Source of the DNA: Stutzerimonas stutzeri TS44
GTDB taxonomy: Bacteria; Pseudomonadota; Gammaproteobacteria; Pseudomonadales; Pseudomonadaceae
Assembly (NCBI GenBank): GCA_000263395.1
Contig: AJXE01000016.1
Span: 42,698 to 106,697, forward strand
Direction of reading: 5' to 3'
DNA: 64,000 nucleotides
Part shown: positions 1 through 8,965 of the stretch, one piece after another
Position numbering within the stretch: the first letter of the stretch is position 1
Layout of the letters: the number at the start of each line of letters is the position of its first letter
Made by a program: the position numbers and the translations under genes
The notes under the pieces: generated by a model
Told to the model about the DNA's origin: nothing
What the model saw: only the letters and a program-made list of their open reading frames with translations
The model's database searches: none

Positions 1-1
1 T

Positions 2-277
2 GCCCACAACCGCTGCATGGGCATGCTGCTCGACGGCCGCGCACAACCCACCGGCATCCGCCGTGCGGGCTCGGACGTGACGCTGCTGCTGATCGTCAAC
101 GCCCACCACGACATGGTGAACTTCACCCTGCCGGACGTGCCGCAGGGCATCTTCTGGAACCGTCTGATCGATACCAACCAGCCGCTGGTGCGCCCGGAGC
201 GTTTCGACTTCAACGACGAATACGCGGTGACCGGGCGTTCGCTGCTGCTGCTGGAGCTGATCAAGGGCGATGAATGA
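2..277 (+). CDS. glgX: Glycogen debranching enzyme GlgX, C-terminal end (partial)
   Basis: The reading frame is open from the left edge of the window, so only about the last 91 residues are present. The tail GMLLDGRAQPTGIRRAGSD followed by a beta-rich stretch (LLLIVNAHHDMVNFTLP) and a final ALL-type strand matches the C-terminal beta-sandwich of GlgX/isoamylase-type alpha-1,6-glucosidases. In this family the enzyme removes short branches left by glycogen phosphorylase. The catalytic TIM barrel lies outside the window, so activity cannot be judged. Nothing recognisable lies between this stop and the next gene. Confidence 0.8.
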   Translation, partial: AHNRCMGMLLDGRAQPTGIRRAGSDVTLLLIVNAHHDMVNFTLPDVPQGIFWNRLIDTNQPLVRPERFDFNDEYAVTGRSLLLLELIKGDE

Positions 278-467
278 AGCGGCACCCGGCGCGCGGATGA
301 GCGGGTTCGCCAGCCCGTTCGACGTTTCGCGCGTCACTGGCTGAACGAACTTCACGACGTATGGCAGTGAACCTGTCGCCGCCTCACACCCTCGAACGCC
401 GTGGCGACCACCCGATTCACCTGCCCGGCGCAGGCGAACAGTCCTTTTCGTGACGGATCACAGGCCC

Positions 468-1337
468 ATGTACGCACTCCGACCCTTTGCCCTGGCGCTG
501 TTGCTCGCGCTGGGCACCCTCCTCGCACCGAGCGCCGCCACGGCCAGCAGCGCGGCGAAACCCATCGAAGTTCCGAGCAATCGTGCCGCCACGGTGCGCC
601 TGCTGGTCAATCCCACGCGCTCGGGCAAGGTGCTGGATGTGCGCAACGAGCTGGACGTGCCGGTCGAAGCGACGCTGCGCCTGAGCCGGCTGGTCAACGT
701 CGCCGGGCTGCGCGCCGGGGTGATCCGCAAGACGGTGCCGCCGCGCAGCCAGTTGCGCGTGGCGACGCTGGTCAAGCGCCAGGTCGGCTATCCGCTGATG
801 TACCGCCACAGCTTCAGCTACGGAATGATCTATGCGCCCGATCCGGCGCGGCGCATGGCCGGCGGCCACGTCGGCGGGCACGCCTATGCCCTGCCCTGGC
901 AAGGCGGTCCGTTCCGCATCTCTCAGGGCGCCGGCGGCGACTACAGCCACAACACAACCAAAGGCCGCTATGCGGTGGATATCGCCATGCCGCTGGGCAC
1001 GCCGATCGTCGCGGCGCGCGCCGGGACGGTGCTGAAGGTGCGCGACGGCCAGCGCGGACGCTTTCCCGATCCGGGCGGCAACTACGTGCGTATCGAGCAT
1101 GCCGACGGCACCCACAGCGCCTACCTGCACCTGCGCCGCGGCTCGTTGCAGGTGCGCCCCGGCCAGCAGGTCAAGGTCGGCACTCGCCTGGGCGAATCCG
1201 GCAACACCGGGCGTAGCACCGGGCCGCACCTGCATTTCGTGGTGCAGAAAAAAATCGGGGACGGACTCGCGTCCATCCCCTTCCGTTTCGCTCAGCCGGT
1301 CGATTCGCTACCGAACTTCGCCATGAGCAAGCCGTAG
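468..1337 (+). CDS. Secreted M23 family metallopeptidase
   Basis: The product is 289 residues. The first 26 (MYALRPFALALLLALG...ATA) form a clear signal peptide, which is why the ATG at 468 is preferred over the upstream in-frame GTG at 450. The C-terminal half is an LytM/M23 domain: an early His followed by YAVDIAMPLGTPI gives the HxnD zinc ligands, and GPHLHFVV supplies the terminal HxH. These enzymes cut peptidoglycan peptide cross-links in the periplasm. The N-terminal half lacks LysM or coiled-coil segments, unlike NlpD or EnvC. The substrate and whether it is an amidase activator or a direct endopeptidase are unknown. Confidence 0.85.
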   Translation: MYALRPFALALLLALGTLLAPSAATASSAAKPIEVPSNRAATVRLLVNPTRSGKVLDVRNELDVPVEATLRLSRLVNVAGLRAGVIRKTVPPRSQLRVATLVKRQVGYPLMYRHSFSYGMIYAPDPARRMAGGHVGGHAYALPWQGGPFRISQGAGGDYSHNTTKGRYAVDIAMPLGTPIVAARAGTVLKVRDGQRGRFPDPGGNYVRIEHADGTHSAYLHLRRGSLQVRPGQQVKVGTRLGESGNTGRSTGPHLHFVVQKKIGDGLASIPFRFAQPVDSLPNFAMSKP

Positions 1338-1396
1338 CCGGAAGCGGCCGCGCCAGCTACCAACCAGTGGAACCCGCGGGTGAGCCTGGCGTGGCG

Positions 1397-1717
1397 CTAC
1401 CCGGCGTCATGCGGCTGCCAGGCGAACACCAGCGCCTCGCCGGAGGCCATGCGCAGCAGATGGTCGGCCACCACCTGTTGCAGTTGTTGCAGCTGTGCGG
1501 GATCGGCAGCGTACAGGACGACCTCCAGGCCAGCCTCGACGACGCGCAGCCGGCATTCGCCGATGCTCAGGCTGATCTCGCCACCCTGCTCGTCGTGGCG
1601 CACCGGGAACCTGTGTCCCCAGTGCTTGCACAGTCGGTTGATCAGCCGCGACGGGGCGGCGGTGGTCACCGTTGCAGTGCTGCCGCACGGGTGTTGCAAC
1701 TCAGGCGATGCTTTCAA
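1397..1717 (-). CDS. DUF2218 domain-containing protein
   Basis: A 106-residue protein with the DUF2218 pattern [17 protein letters not shown] followed by a short beta-alpha-beta fold ending in [13 protein letters not shown] chose a TTG start at 1717 because a strong GGAGG sits five bases upstream; the frame stays open further upstream only as a shadow of the dioxygenase gene. The start and ribosome site lie inside the 3' end of the collapsed SDR gene. The family is associated with siderophore, dioxygenase and oxidoreductase loci in pseudomonads, but its biochemical role is not established. Confidence 0.7.
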   Translation of the reverse strand: MKASPELQHPCGSTATVTTAAPSRLINRLCKHWGHRFPVRHDEQGGEISLSIGECRLRVVEAGLEVVLYAADPAQLQQLQQVVADHLLRMASGEALVFAWQPHDAG

Positions 1718-1892
1718 CGATGCCTCCTTCGACGCGTAGCGCCGCGCCGGTCGTCGCGTCGAGGCGGCCCTGCTCGCGGCCCACCAGCACCACGCTGGCG
1801 CCTGCTTTGGCCAGGCCGATGGCGATGGCCAGGCCGATGCCATCGGTGGAACCGGTGACGATGGCCTTCTTGCCCGATAGATCGATCTGCAT
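1701..1892 (-). pseudogene. Short-chain dehydrogenase/reductase with large in-frame internal deletion
   Basis: The 63-residue product starts as a normal [23 protein letters not shown] carries the TGxxxGIG cofactor loop, followed by [19 protein letters not shown]. After GRLDA it jumps directly to [17 protein letters not shown], which is the usual extreme C-terminus of the same family. Roughly 200 residues, including the YxxxK active site, are missing without loss of frame. It lies 10 bases after the dioxygenase gene and overlaps the start of the DUF2218 gene. It cannot be an active SDR. Confidence 0.8.
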
Positions 1893-1902
1893 TCCCTATT
1901 CC

Positions 1903-2739
1903 TTAGTCGTCGTAACCAAAACCGTATGCCGATAGCTCGGTTTCCATGACCCGGTCGCCGAACAGCTTGCGTCCGCTGGACTGCCCCGCCGCTCCGGCGG
2001 CGACCAGCAGCGGCAGCAGGTGTTCCTCGGCGCGCGCCGGGTGGCAGAGCCGCGCCGAGGGCGCCTGTTCCCAATGTTCCAGGGCGATATCGCGCTGCGC
2101 CGGTGCGGATTCGACCGCGGCGCTCAGCCAATGATCGAATTCGGCGGAAATCGGCGTGAAGCGTGCATCGCCGTAACCACGCATGTTGTGGAAGCTCATG
2201 CCGCTGCCGACGATCAGCACGCCCTCGTCGCGCAACGGCTCCAGCGCGCGGCCGGCCTCGAGGTGCGCCTGCGGATCGAGATCGCCACGCAGCGACAGCT
2301 GCACCACCGGGATATCCGCGTCGGGGAACATCAGCTTCAGCGGGATGAACATGCCGTGATCGAAGCCGCGCTGCGAGTCCGTGGCGTTCGGCAGCGCCGC
2401 CTGCCCGAGCAGTTCGGCGACGCGTGCCGCCAGTTGCGGCTCGCCCGGCGCCGGGTAGCGCAGCTCGTAGGTGTGCGCGGGGAAGCCGTTGTAGTCGTAG
2501 ATCAGTTCCGGCCGCGCCGCGCCGGTGACGCTGAAGGCCGGCTCCAGCCAGTGCGCCGAGACCATCAGGATCGCGCGCGGGCGTGCCGGCAGCGTGGCGG
2601 CGATGCCCTTGAGGAAATCGGCCATCTTGTTCCAGGCCGTCGGCGGGTTCCAGTCCATGAAGAAACAAGGGCCTGCGCCGTGCGGAACGAACATCGTCGG
2701 CATGCGTTGAGCGGTGCCCGAGGAATTGACAGTGGTCAT
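1903..2739 (-). CDS. LigB/DODA-type extradiol dioxygenase family protein
   Basis: A 278-residue class III extradiol ring-cleavage dioxygenase-like protein (YgiD/DODA group). FVPHGAG near the N-terminus and SGMSFHNMRGYG carry the expected metal-binding His residues, and the length fits the family. The ATG at 2739 follows GGAGAAG. Some members cleave catechol-type rings with Fe(II) or Zn(II), and bacterial YgiD acts on DOPA; the physiological substrate here is not predictable. The gene is divergent from a LysR regulator 104 bases away and leads an operon with the SDR remnant and DUF2218 gene. Confidence 0.8.
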   Translation of the reverse strand: MTTVNSSGTAQRMPTMFVPHGAGPCFFMDWNPPTAWNKMADFLKGIAATLPARPRAILMVSAHWLEPAFSVTGAARPELIYDYNGFPAHTYELRYPAPGEPQLAARVAELLGQAALPNATDSQRGFDHGMFIPLKLMFPDADIPVVQLSLRGDLDPQAHLEAGRALEPLRDEGVLIVGSGMSFHNMRGYGDARFTPISAEFDHWLSAAVESAPAQRDIALEHWEQAPSARLCHPARAEEHLLPLLVAAGAAGQSSGRKLFGDRVMETELSAYGFGYDD

Positions 2740-2843
2740 GGTGCTTCTCCGCAAATAAAAGTAAGGCACAGCATGAACTATAGTTCCGAGCGCGAGAACA
2801 TATCCGTTCAGGCTAAGACTTACTACCAGGAGTAGGAGCTACG

Positions 2844-3800
2844 ATGCTCGACCGAATCACCAGCATGCGCGTTTTCGTGCGCGCCGCCAGCGTCGGCAGC
2901 CTTTCCGGCGCTGCCCGCCAACTGGGCATGTCGCCGGCGATGGCGACCAAGCACGTAGATGCGCTGGAGCGGCGCCTGGGCGTCAAGCTGTTTCACCGCA
3001 GCACCCGCCGGCTGAGCCTCACCGAAGCCGGCAGCGACTACCTGGAAGCCTGCCAGCGCATTCTCCCGGATATCGACGAGGCCGAAGCCAGCGTCGCCTC
3101 GCAGCGCATCGAGGCCACCGGCCTGTTGCGCATGAACGTGCCGCTGTCGTTCGGCATGCGCTTCATCGCCCCGCTGATGCCGCAATTCAGCCAGCGCCAC
3201 CCGGCGGTGCGGGTGGAGCTGGGCCTGACCGACAGCCATGTCGACCTGCTCGACGATGGCTGGGACCTGGCGGTGCGCATCGGCAAGCTCGAGGACAGCC
3301 CGTTGCAGGCGCGGCGCCTGGCCGACTGCGCGCTGCAGGTCTGCGCCGCGCCGCGCTATCTGGACGCACGCGGCATCCCCCGGCGGGTCGCCGAGCTGGC
3401 CCAGCACAACTGCCTGGGCTACAGCCTGTCGTCACTGGTTGGCGCCAAGCACTGGGCGTTCGGCCACGACGGCGATGTCAGCGTCGCGATCAGCGGCGAT
3501 CTGGTCGCCAACAACGGCACGGCGCTGCTGGCCGCGGCCATCGGCGGTCAGGGCGTGATCTACCAGCCGCAGTTCATCGTCGCCGAGGCGCTGCGCAGCG
3601 GCGAGCTGGTCGCGCTGCAACTGGACCACCCATGCGTCACGCTGGGCGGCATCTTTGCCATCTACCCGCCCGACCGCCGGCCGCCGGCCAAGGTCCGGGC
3701 GATGATCGACTATCTGGTCCAGGCCTTCGCCGGCGAGCCGCCGTGGAGCCTTGGCCTGCCGGGCTCATTCGCGGCGCCAGCGGAGCATCAGCAGCACTAG
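2844..3800 (+). CDS. LysR family transcriptional regulator
   Basis: A 318-residue LysR-type regulator. Residues 1-60 form the winged helix-turn-helix (VGSLSGAARQLGMSPAMATKHVDALE), and the rest is the two-lobed effector domain. A GGAG motif precedes the ATG. It is transcribed away from the dioxygenase operon and is the obvious candidate to control it through the roughly 100-base shared promoter. Its 3' end overlaps the convergent MFS gene by 36 bases. The inducer is unknown. Confidence 0.9.
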   Translation: MLDRITSMRVFVRAASVGSLSGAARQLGMSPAMATKHVDALERRLGVKLFHRSTRRLSLTEAGSDYLEACQRILPDIDEAEASVASQRIEATGLLRMNVPLSFGMRFIAPLMPQFSQRHPAVRVELGLTDSHVDLLDDGWDLAVRIGKLEDSPLQARRLADCALQVCAAPRYLDARGIPRRVAELAQHNCLGYSLSSLVGAKHWAFGHDGDVSVAISGDLVANNGTALLAAAIGGQGVIYQPQFIVAEALRSGELVALQLDHPCVTLGGIFAIYPPDRRPPAKVRAMIDYLVQAFAGEPPWSLGLPGSFAAPAEHQQH

Positions 3801-4955
3801 CGCCAGCGCTGAAAAGCCGGCGCCGGCGTAGAAGGTCACCGCGGCGCCGTAGGTCTGCCAGAGCCAGCCGGCCAGCACGCTGGCCAGCAGCAGGGCGATG
3901 CCGCTGACCAGGTTGAACAGGCCGAACGCGGTGCCCTTGAGGTCTTCCGGGGTGGTGTCCGCCACCAGCGCCGCCAGCAGCCCCTGGCTGAAGCCCATGT
4001 GCAGGCCCCACAGGGCGACGCCCAGCAGCACCCCGGCCACCGAGTCGGCGCGCGCCAGCACCAGGTCGGCCAGGATCAGTAGCAGCAGGCCGACGCTCAG
4101 CAACGCGGTGCGGCTGACCTGATCGGACCACTTGCCCGCGGGGTACGCGGAAACCATGTAGAAGCCCGCCATCACCACCATCACCAGCGGCACCCAGGCG
4201 GCGGCGAAGCCCAGTTGCTGCGCGCGCAGGACCAGAAAGGCCTCGCTGAAACGCGCCAGGGTGAACAGCGCGCCGATGCCCACCACCCACCAGTAGGTGC
4301 TCGAAAAGCGCCGCAGCGAGTCGAGGTGGATGGGCGAGCGAAAAGGCGTGGTGGTCGTCTGGCGGTCCGGTTCGCGAACCCCGAACAGGAGAAACACGAC
4401 CGCCAGCACCGCCGGGATCACCGCGAACCACAGCACCAGCGGAATGTTGCTGGCGAACATCAGCATCAGCAGGATCGCCAGGATCGGCCCCAGAAACGCC
4501 CCCACCGTATCCATCGACTGGCGCAAGCCGAAGCAGGCGCCGCGGCTGTCGGCCGGCGCCACGTCCGCCACCAGCGCATCGCGTGGCGCACCGCGAATGC
4601 CCTTGCCGACCCGGTCGAGCAGGCGCGCCGCGAACACCAGGTCTGCCGTGGTGGCCAGCGGAAACAACGGCTTGCTCAGTGCTGCCAGCCCGTAGCCGAG
4701 CAGCAGCAGGCCCTTGCGGCGGCCGATGAAATCGCTGATAGCTCCGGAGAAGACCTTGACGATCAGCGCGGTCGCCTCCGCGACGCCCTCGATCACGCCG
4801 ACCGTCAACATGCCCACGCCCAACGTTCCCACCAGATACAGCGGCAGCAGGCTGTACACCAGCTCCGAGGACACGTCCATGAACAGGCTGACGAAGCCCA
4901 GCGCCCAGACCGTGCGCGGGATACCTTGGGATGCTCCTGCACTCGGTATGGCCAC
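3765..4955 (-). CDS. MFS transporter
   Basis: A 396-residue integral membrane protein of the major facilitator superfamily with about 12 hydrophobic segments. DFIGRRKGLLLLGYGLAAL resembles the conserved loop between helices 2 and 3. The start is a GTG at 4955. The sequence is closest in style to the YfkF-like or multidrug MFS carriers, but the substrate cannot be assigned. Its 3' end overlaps the convergent LysR gene by 36 bases, so both transcripts may be antisense to each other there. Confidence 0.85.
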   Translation of the reverse strand: MAIPSAGASQGIPRTVWALGFVSLFMDVSSELVYSLLPLYLVGTLGVGMLTVGVIEGVAEATALIVKVFSGAISDFIGRRKGLLLLGYGLAALSKPLFPLATTADLVFAARLLDRVGKGIRGAPRDALVADVAPADSRGACFGLRQSMDTVGAFLGPILAILLMLMFASNIPLVLWFAVIPAVLAVVFLLFGVREPDRQTTTTPFRSPIHLDSLRRFSSTYWWVVGIGALFTLARFSEAFLVLRAQQLGFAAAWVPLVMVVMAGFYMVSAYPAGKWSDQVSRTALLSVGLLLLILADLVLARADSVAGVLLGVALWGLHMGFSQGLLAALVADTTPEDLKGTAFGLFNLVSGIALLLASVLAGWLWQTYGAAVTFYAGAGFSALALVLLMLRWRRE

Positions 4956-4993
4956 GGCGGGTTTCCCTTCGCGTTCAGCGCAGAGACAAGTGT

Positions 4994-5125
4994 CTACTGC
5001 TTGCTGAACGCATAGAACAGATTCGGCTCGCTGACAACGTAAAGATTGCCGTCATTGTCCAGAGTCACGCCTTCGGGGTGCGGAGCCGAGGCGTTCAGCT
5101 CGCTCAGCCAGCCGACGAAATTGCG
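4994..5125 (-). pseudogene. C-terminal fragment of an SdiA-regulated beta-propeller protein
   Basis: Reading the minus strand up to the TAG at 4994-4996 gives PEGVTLDNDGNLYVVSEPNLF followed by YAFSKQ. This is the characteristic last blade of SdiA-regulated/esterase-like beta-propeller proteins. Only about 42 residues remain, and upstream the frame runs into unrelated sequence. It is a relic, not a gene. It abuts the remnant of a second gene on the opposite strand. Confidence 0.65.
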
Positions 5126-5304
5126 GAGCGGCGTCCGCTGGCGGTCATGCAGATGGGCATCGGCAAGCGGGTCTATACCGGGCAGTTCTCCTGAAAGACC
5201 GCGGCAAGATGCTCTACCCCGTGCTGATCGGCCGGCGCACCGTGGAAAAGCTCGGCGCGGAGGATGCCGCGCGCACCTTCACCGTGGCACCCCGCTGCGA
5301 GTGA
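5126..5304 (+). pseudogene. Retropepsin-like (DUF785, putative ATP-dependent zinc protease) fragment, frameshifted
   Basis: The plus strand encodes ERRPLAVMQMGIGKRVYTGQFS and then a TGA at 5192. One base out of frame it continues as LKDRGKMLYPVLIGRRTVEK and a further 20 residues to the TGA at 5302. Joined, these form the C-terminal part of a retropepsin-like protein of the RimK-associated zinc-protease family, whose hallmark is YPVLIGRR. A single missing base near 5190 explains the break, and the N-terminal half with the active-site DTGA is absent. Confidence 0.65.
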
Positions 5305-5469
5305 AAAAAAGATGAACCGCCCCGGCCGGGAAAAGTCCGAACAGATGGATGCGCAGGCGATTGCGCCGCGTGCCGTTCGACTCGTTCCGACACCCGCGCC
5401 GCGGTGATTCGGGCACGCGCCGGCCCCGTCGCGGGACCGTGCAGCCCGTCCGCGGCGCCTCCATCGACC

Positions 5470-5491
5470 GGCACCGCTACCCCGCGGTGCC
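5470..5491 (+). other. Stable hairpin just upstream of the alcohol dehydrogenase
   Basis: GGCACCGC and GCGGTGCC form a perfect 8-bp stem with a 6-base loop. It ends about six bases before the ribosome site of the next gene. No U-tract follows, so it is more likely a leader element or chance GC-rich structure than a terminator. Confidence 0.4.
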
Positions 5492-5509
5492 GCGCGGCAG
5501 GGAGTGGTT

Positions 5510-6763
5510 ATGAAAGCTGTTGTCTATCACGCGGTCGGCGACATTCGCCTGGAGGATGTCGCCGAACCACGCATTCAGGCCCCCACCGACGCCATCGTAC
5601 GCCTCACCGCCTCGGCCATCTGCGGCACCGACCTGCACTTCGTGCGCGGCACCGTCGGCGGCATGCAGCCGGGCACCATCCTCGGCCACGAGGGCGTCGG
5701 CATCGTCGAGGAGCTCGGCGCGGATGTGCGCAACCTGCAGATCGGCGACCGCGTGGTGATTCCCTCGACCATCGCCTGCGGCAACTGCGCCTATTGCCGG
5801 GCCGGCTACTTCGCCCAGTGCGACGTCGCCAACCCCAACGGCAAGCAGGCCGGCACCGCGTTCTATGGCGGCCCCGCCGGCACCGGGCCGTTTCACGGCC
5901 TGCAGGCGGAAAAGGCCCGCGTACCCTTCGCCAATATCGGCCTGGTACGGCTGCCGCCGGATGTCAGCGACGACCAGGCGATCCTGCTCTCGGACATTTT
6001 CCCCACCGGCTATTTCGCCGCCGAAATGGCCGAAATCCGCCCCGGCGATACCGTCGCGGTATTCGGCTGCGGCCCGGTCGGCCTGTTCGCCATCGCCAGT
6101 GCCCGCCTGCTCGGTGCCGGCCGCGTATTCGCCATCGACCAGTACGCCGACCGCCTGCGCGCTGCCCAGCGCCAGGGCGCGGAAACCATCGACTTCAACC
6201 GCGAGGACCCGCTCGCGACGCTCCAGCGCCTGACCGACGGCATCGGCGTGGACCGCGCCATCGATGCGGTCGGCATCGATGCCGAGCACGGCTGCTGTGG
6301 CGCACAGCCGGCCAGCCATGCGCCGGCGCGCAATGACAACGCCCAGTGGCAGCCGGGCGACGCGCCGTCCCAGGCGCTGGAGTGGGCAGTTCAGGGGCTG
6401 GCCAAGGCCGGCACGCTGTCGATCATCGGCGTCTACCCGCCGGAGGCGATGCGCTTTCCCATCGGTCAGGCGATGAACAAGAACCTCACCGTCAACATGG
6501 GCAACTGCCACCACCGCAAGTACATCCCGCGGCTGATCGAGATGATCCAGGCGCGGCGCATCGATCCGGCCAAGGTGCTCACGCAGGTCAAGCCGATGAC
6601 CGATGCGATCGCCGCGTTCGAGGCCTTCGATCGTCGCGAGAACGGCTGGATCAAGGTCGAACTGCAGCCGCAGGCGGGGAGCACTGCCGCCGGCAGCGGT
6701 GAGGAAAAGCTCGACGAAGCCATCGAGCAGACCTTCCCGGCGAGCGATCCACCCGCGCCGTAG
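5510..6763 (+). CDS. Zinc-dependent alcohol dehydrogenase (formaldehyde-dehydrogenase-like) with FPASDP tail
   Basis: A 417-residue MDR-superfamily dehydrogenase. ICGTDLH and GHEGVG carry catalytic-zinc ligands, [15 protein letters not shown] is the four-Cys structural zinc site, and [19 protein letters not shown] is the NAD-binding fold. The insert around [10 protein letters not shown] and overall layout resemble glutathione-independent formaldehyde dehydrogenases. The last 20 residues ([17 protein letters not shown]) are an added tail not needed for the enzyme fold. An in-frame GTG lies at 5504, but AGGGAG fits the ATG at 5510 better. The substrate is not certain. Confidence 0.85.
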   Translation: MKAVVYHAVGDIRLEDVAEPRIQAPTDAIVRLTASAICGTDLHFVRGTVGGMQPGTILGHEGVGIVEELGADVRNLQIGDRVVIPSTIACGNCAYCRAGYFAQCDVANPNGKQAGTAFYGGPAGTGPFHGLQAEKARVPFANIGLVRLPPDVSDDQAILLSDIFPTGYFAAEMAEIRPGDTVAVFGCGPVGLFAIASARLLGAGRVFAIDQYADRLRAAQRQGAETIDFNREDPLATLQRLTDGIGVDRAIDAVGIDAEHGCCGAQPASHAPARNDNAQWQPGDAPSQALEWAVQGLAKAGTLSIIGVYPPEAMRFPIGQAMNKNLTVNMGNCHHRKYIPRLIEMIQARRIDPAKVLTQVKPMTDAIAAFEAFDRRENGWIKVELQPQAGSTAAGSGEEKLDEAIEQTFPASDPPAP

Positions 6764-6893
6764 CGTCCGCGCTAACGGCGGTTGCGAAGGCGACGCCGGC
6801 CGGCAGTTCCCGCCGTCGTCGCGCCTCGCCCCGCAGTTGTTCGAGACCGGCCTGGCGCAGTTGCCGCACGCCGGGCACGCCAGTCGAAGGAAC

Positions 6894-7703
6894 ATGCCCG
6901 TGACCCTGGAAAAAGACCACCTGCTCGATACCCGCGATCTCGATGTCCACATGGCCACGGCCGTCAACTCGGTCCATGTGCTGACGATGAACACCCACAA
7001 GGGCTTCACCGCCCTCAACCGCCGCTTCATCCTGCCCGAGCTGCGCGAGGCGGTACGCGCGGTGTCGGCGGACATCGTGTTCCTCCAGGAGGTGCTCGGC
7101 ACCCACGAAAAGCACGCACTGCGCTTTCACGATTGGCCGCAGACGTCGCAGTACGAGTTCCTCGCCGACAGCATCTGGACCGACTTCGCCTACGGCCGCA
7201 ACGCGGTGTACCCCGATGGCGACCACGGCAACGCGCTGTTGTCGAAATTCCCCATCCTGCGTTACGAGAACCTCGACGTATCCATCGCCGGCCCCGAGCG
7301 CCGCGGCCTGCTGCACAGCGTGCTGCAGGTGCCCGGGCACGAGGAGTTCCATGCGATCTGCGTACATCTGGGGCTGCGCGAGGCGCACCGCGCCCAGCAG
7401 CTCGAATTGCTCTGCGATCTGCTCGATAGCCTGCCGGCAGACGCTCCGGTAGTGGTGGCCGGCGACTTCAACGACTGGCGGCTGCGCGCGACCCGCTCGC
7501 TGGATCGCTGTGCCGGCCTGCACGAAGCCTTCGCCCTCGCCTACGGCCAGGTCGCCAGGACCTTCCCGGCGCGTTGGCCGTTGCTGCGTCTGGACCGCAT
7601 CTACGTGCGCAACGCGACCAGCCGCGGCGCGACGATCCTGGGCACCAAACCCTGGACGCACTTGTCCGATCATCTACCTCTGGCGGTGGAGATACAGCTA
7701 TGA
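6894..7703 (+). CDS. Endonuclease/exonuclease/phosphatase family protein (YbhP-like)
   Basis: A 269-residue EEP-fold hydrolase. The metal and catalytic signatures are MNTHKG, FLQEV, HLGLRE, GDFND and the C-terminal LSDHLPL. GAAGG precedes the ATG at 6894, and a long upstream extension is a shadow frame. The gene overlaps the next by ATGA, and the order YbhP-like, ClsB-like, YbhN-like is the same as in the E. coli ybhP-clsB-ybhN cluster. That supports a membrane-lipid role, but the family also includes nucleases and phosphodiesterases. Confidence 0.85.
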   Translation: MPVTLEKDHLLDTRDLDVHMATAVNSVHVLTMNTHKGFTALNRRFILPELREAVRAVSADIVFLQEVLGTHEKHALRFHDWPQTSQYEFLADSIWTDFAYGRNAVYPDGDHGNALLSKFPILRYENLDVSIAGPERRGLLHSVLQVPGHEEFHAICVHLGLREAHRAQQLELLCDLLDSLPADAPVVVAGDFNDWRLRATRSLDRCAGLHEAFALAYGQVARTFPARWPLLRLDRIYVRNATSRGATILGTKPWTHLSDHLPLAVEIQL

Positions 7704-8965
7704 ACTTCCATTGGCGCGATGGAAACCGGCTGCAATTGCTGGAAAACGGCGAGGAATTCTTCCCCTCCGTGTTCGCGGCCATCGCCAGCGCCGAGAAGGA
7801 AGTGCTGCTGGAAACCTTCATCCTGTTCGAGGACAAGGTCGGCGCCGAACTGCAGCGCGCGCTGATCCGCGCCGCGGAGAACGGCGCCAGCGTCGACGTC
7901 ACCGTGGACGGCTATGGCTCGGCCGACCTTCACGGCGAGTTCGTCATGGCGATGACCCAGGTCGGCATCCGCATCCACATGTTCGACCCCGGCAAGCGCT
8001 TCATGGGCACGCGGCTGAACGTGTTCCGCCGCCTGCATCGCAAGATCGTGGTGATCGATGCCGAGGTGGCCTTCATCGGCGGTATCAACTTCTCCGCCGA
8101 CCATCTGGAGGACTTCGGCCCCACGGCCAAGCAGGACTACGCCATGCGCGTCGAAGGCCCGGTGGTGCACGATATCCACCGCTTCGCCATCGCGGCGCTG
8201 GGGCCGGTCCGGGCGCCGCGCCGCTGGTGGCAGCGCCGGCCGCATACCCAGGCCAGCGGCTATGCCGGCACCAGTCGCGGCGAGGCGCGGGCGCTGCTGG
8301 TGACACGCGACAACGACGAGCATCGCAACGATATCGAGCAGCAATACCTGCAAGCGATTCGAGATGCGCGCTCCAGGCTATTGATTGCCAACGCCTATTT
8401 CTTCCCCGGTTATCGCGTGCTGCGCGAGATCCGCAACGCCGCGCGACGCGGCGTGCGGGTGCGGCTGATCCTCCAGGGCGAGCCGGACATGCCGATCGCC
8501 AAGTTCGGCGCGCGCATGCTCTACAACTACCTGATGCGCGACGGCGTGGAGATCCACGAATACTGCCGCCGGCCGCTGCACGGCAAGGTCGCGCTGGCCG
8601 ACTACGAGTGGTCGACGGTGGGTTCGAGCAACCTCGACCCGCTGAGCCTGTCGCTCAACCTGGAAGCCAACCTGATCATTCGCGACCACAGCTTCAACCG
8701 TCAGTTGCACGAGAAGCTGGATACGCTGATGCAGCACCACTGCCGGCGCATTCCGCTGGAGCGCATGGTGCGCGGCTACTGGTGGCGCGCGCCGCTGGCA
8801 TCCCTGATCTTCCACTTCCTGCGACACTTTCCCGAGCTGGTCGGGCTGTTCCCGGCGCACAAGCCGAAACTCAAGCCGATCGATCAGGTGGTCGACCCTG
8901 CGACGGTCCAGGCGCAAGCCTCTGCCGTACCACCCGCCCAACCCTTGCAGCGAGAGCATCAATGA
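7700..8965 (+). CDS. clsB: Cardiolipin synthase ClsB-like phospholipase D family protein
   Basis: A 421-residue protein with two phospholipase-D HKD motifs: [18 protein letters not shown] and [18 protein letters not shown]. It lacks the N-terminal transmembrane helices of ClsA, which fits the ClsB class. Enzymes of this type condense phosphatidylglycerol with a second lipid to make cardiolipin or related products at the inner membrane. The start overlaps the stop of the preceding gene (ATGA), and its stop overlaps the start of the next, so all three are translationally coupled. Confidence 0.88.
   Translation: MNFHWRDGNRLQLLENGEEFFPSVFAAIASAEKEVLLETFILFEDKVGAELQRALIRAAENGASVDVTVDGYGSADLHGEFVMAMTQVGIRIHMFDPGKRFMGTRLNVFRRLHRKIVVIDAEVAFIGGINFSADHLEDFGPTAKQDYAMRVEGPVVHDIHRFAIAALGPVRAPRRWWQRRPHTQASGYAGTSRGEARALLVTRDNDEHRNDIEQQYLQAIRDARSRLLIANAYFFPGYRVLREIRNAARRGVRVRLILQGEPDMPIAKFGARMLYNYLMRDGVEIHEYCRRPLHGKVALADYEWSTVGSSNLDPLSLSLNLEANLIIRDHSFNRQLHEKLDTLMQHHCRRIPLERMVRGYWWRAPLASLIFHFLRHFPELVGLFPAHKPKLKPIDQVVDPATVQAQASAVPPAQPLQREHQ

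Noticed and set aside
1397..2668. A 423-residue minus-strand frame
   Set aside because: Only its last 106 residues match a family (DUF2218); the rest is a shadow of the dioxygenase gene.
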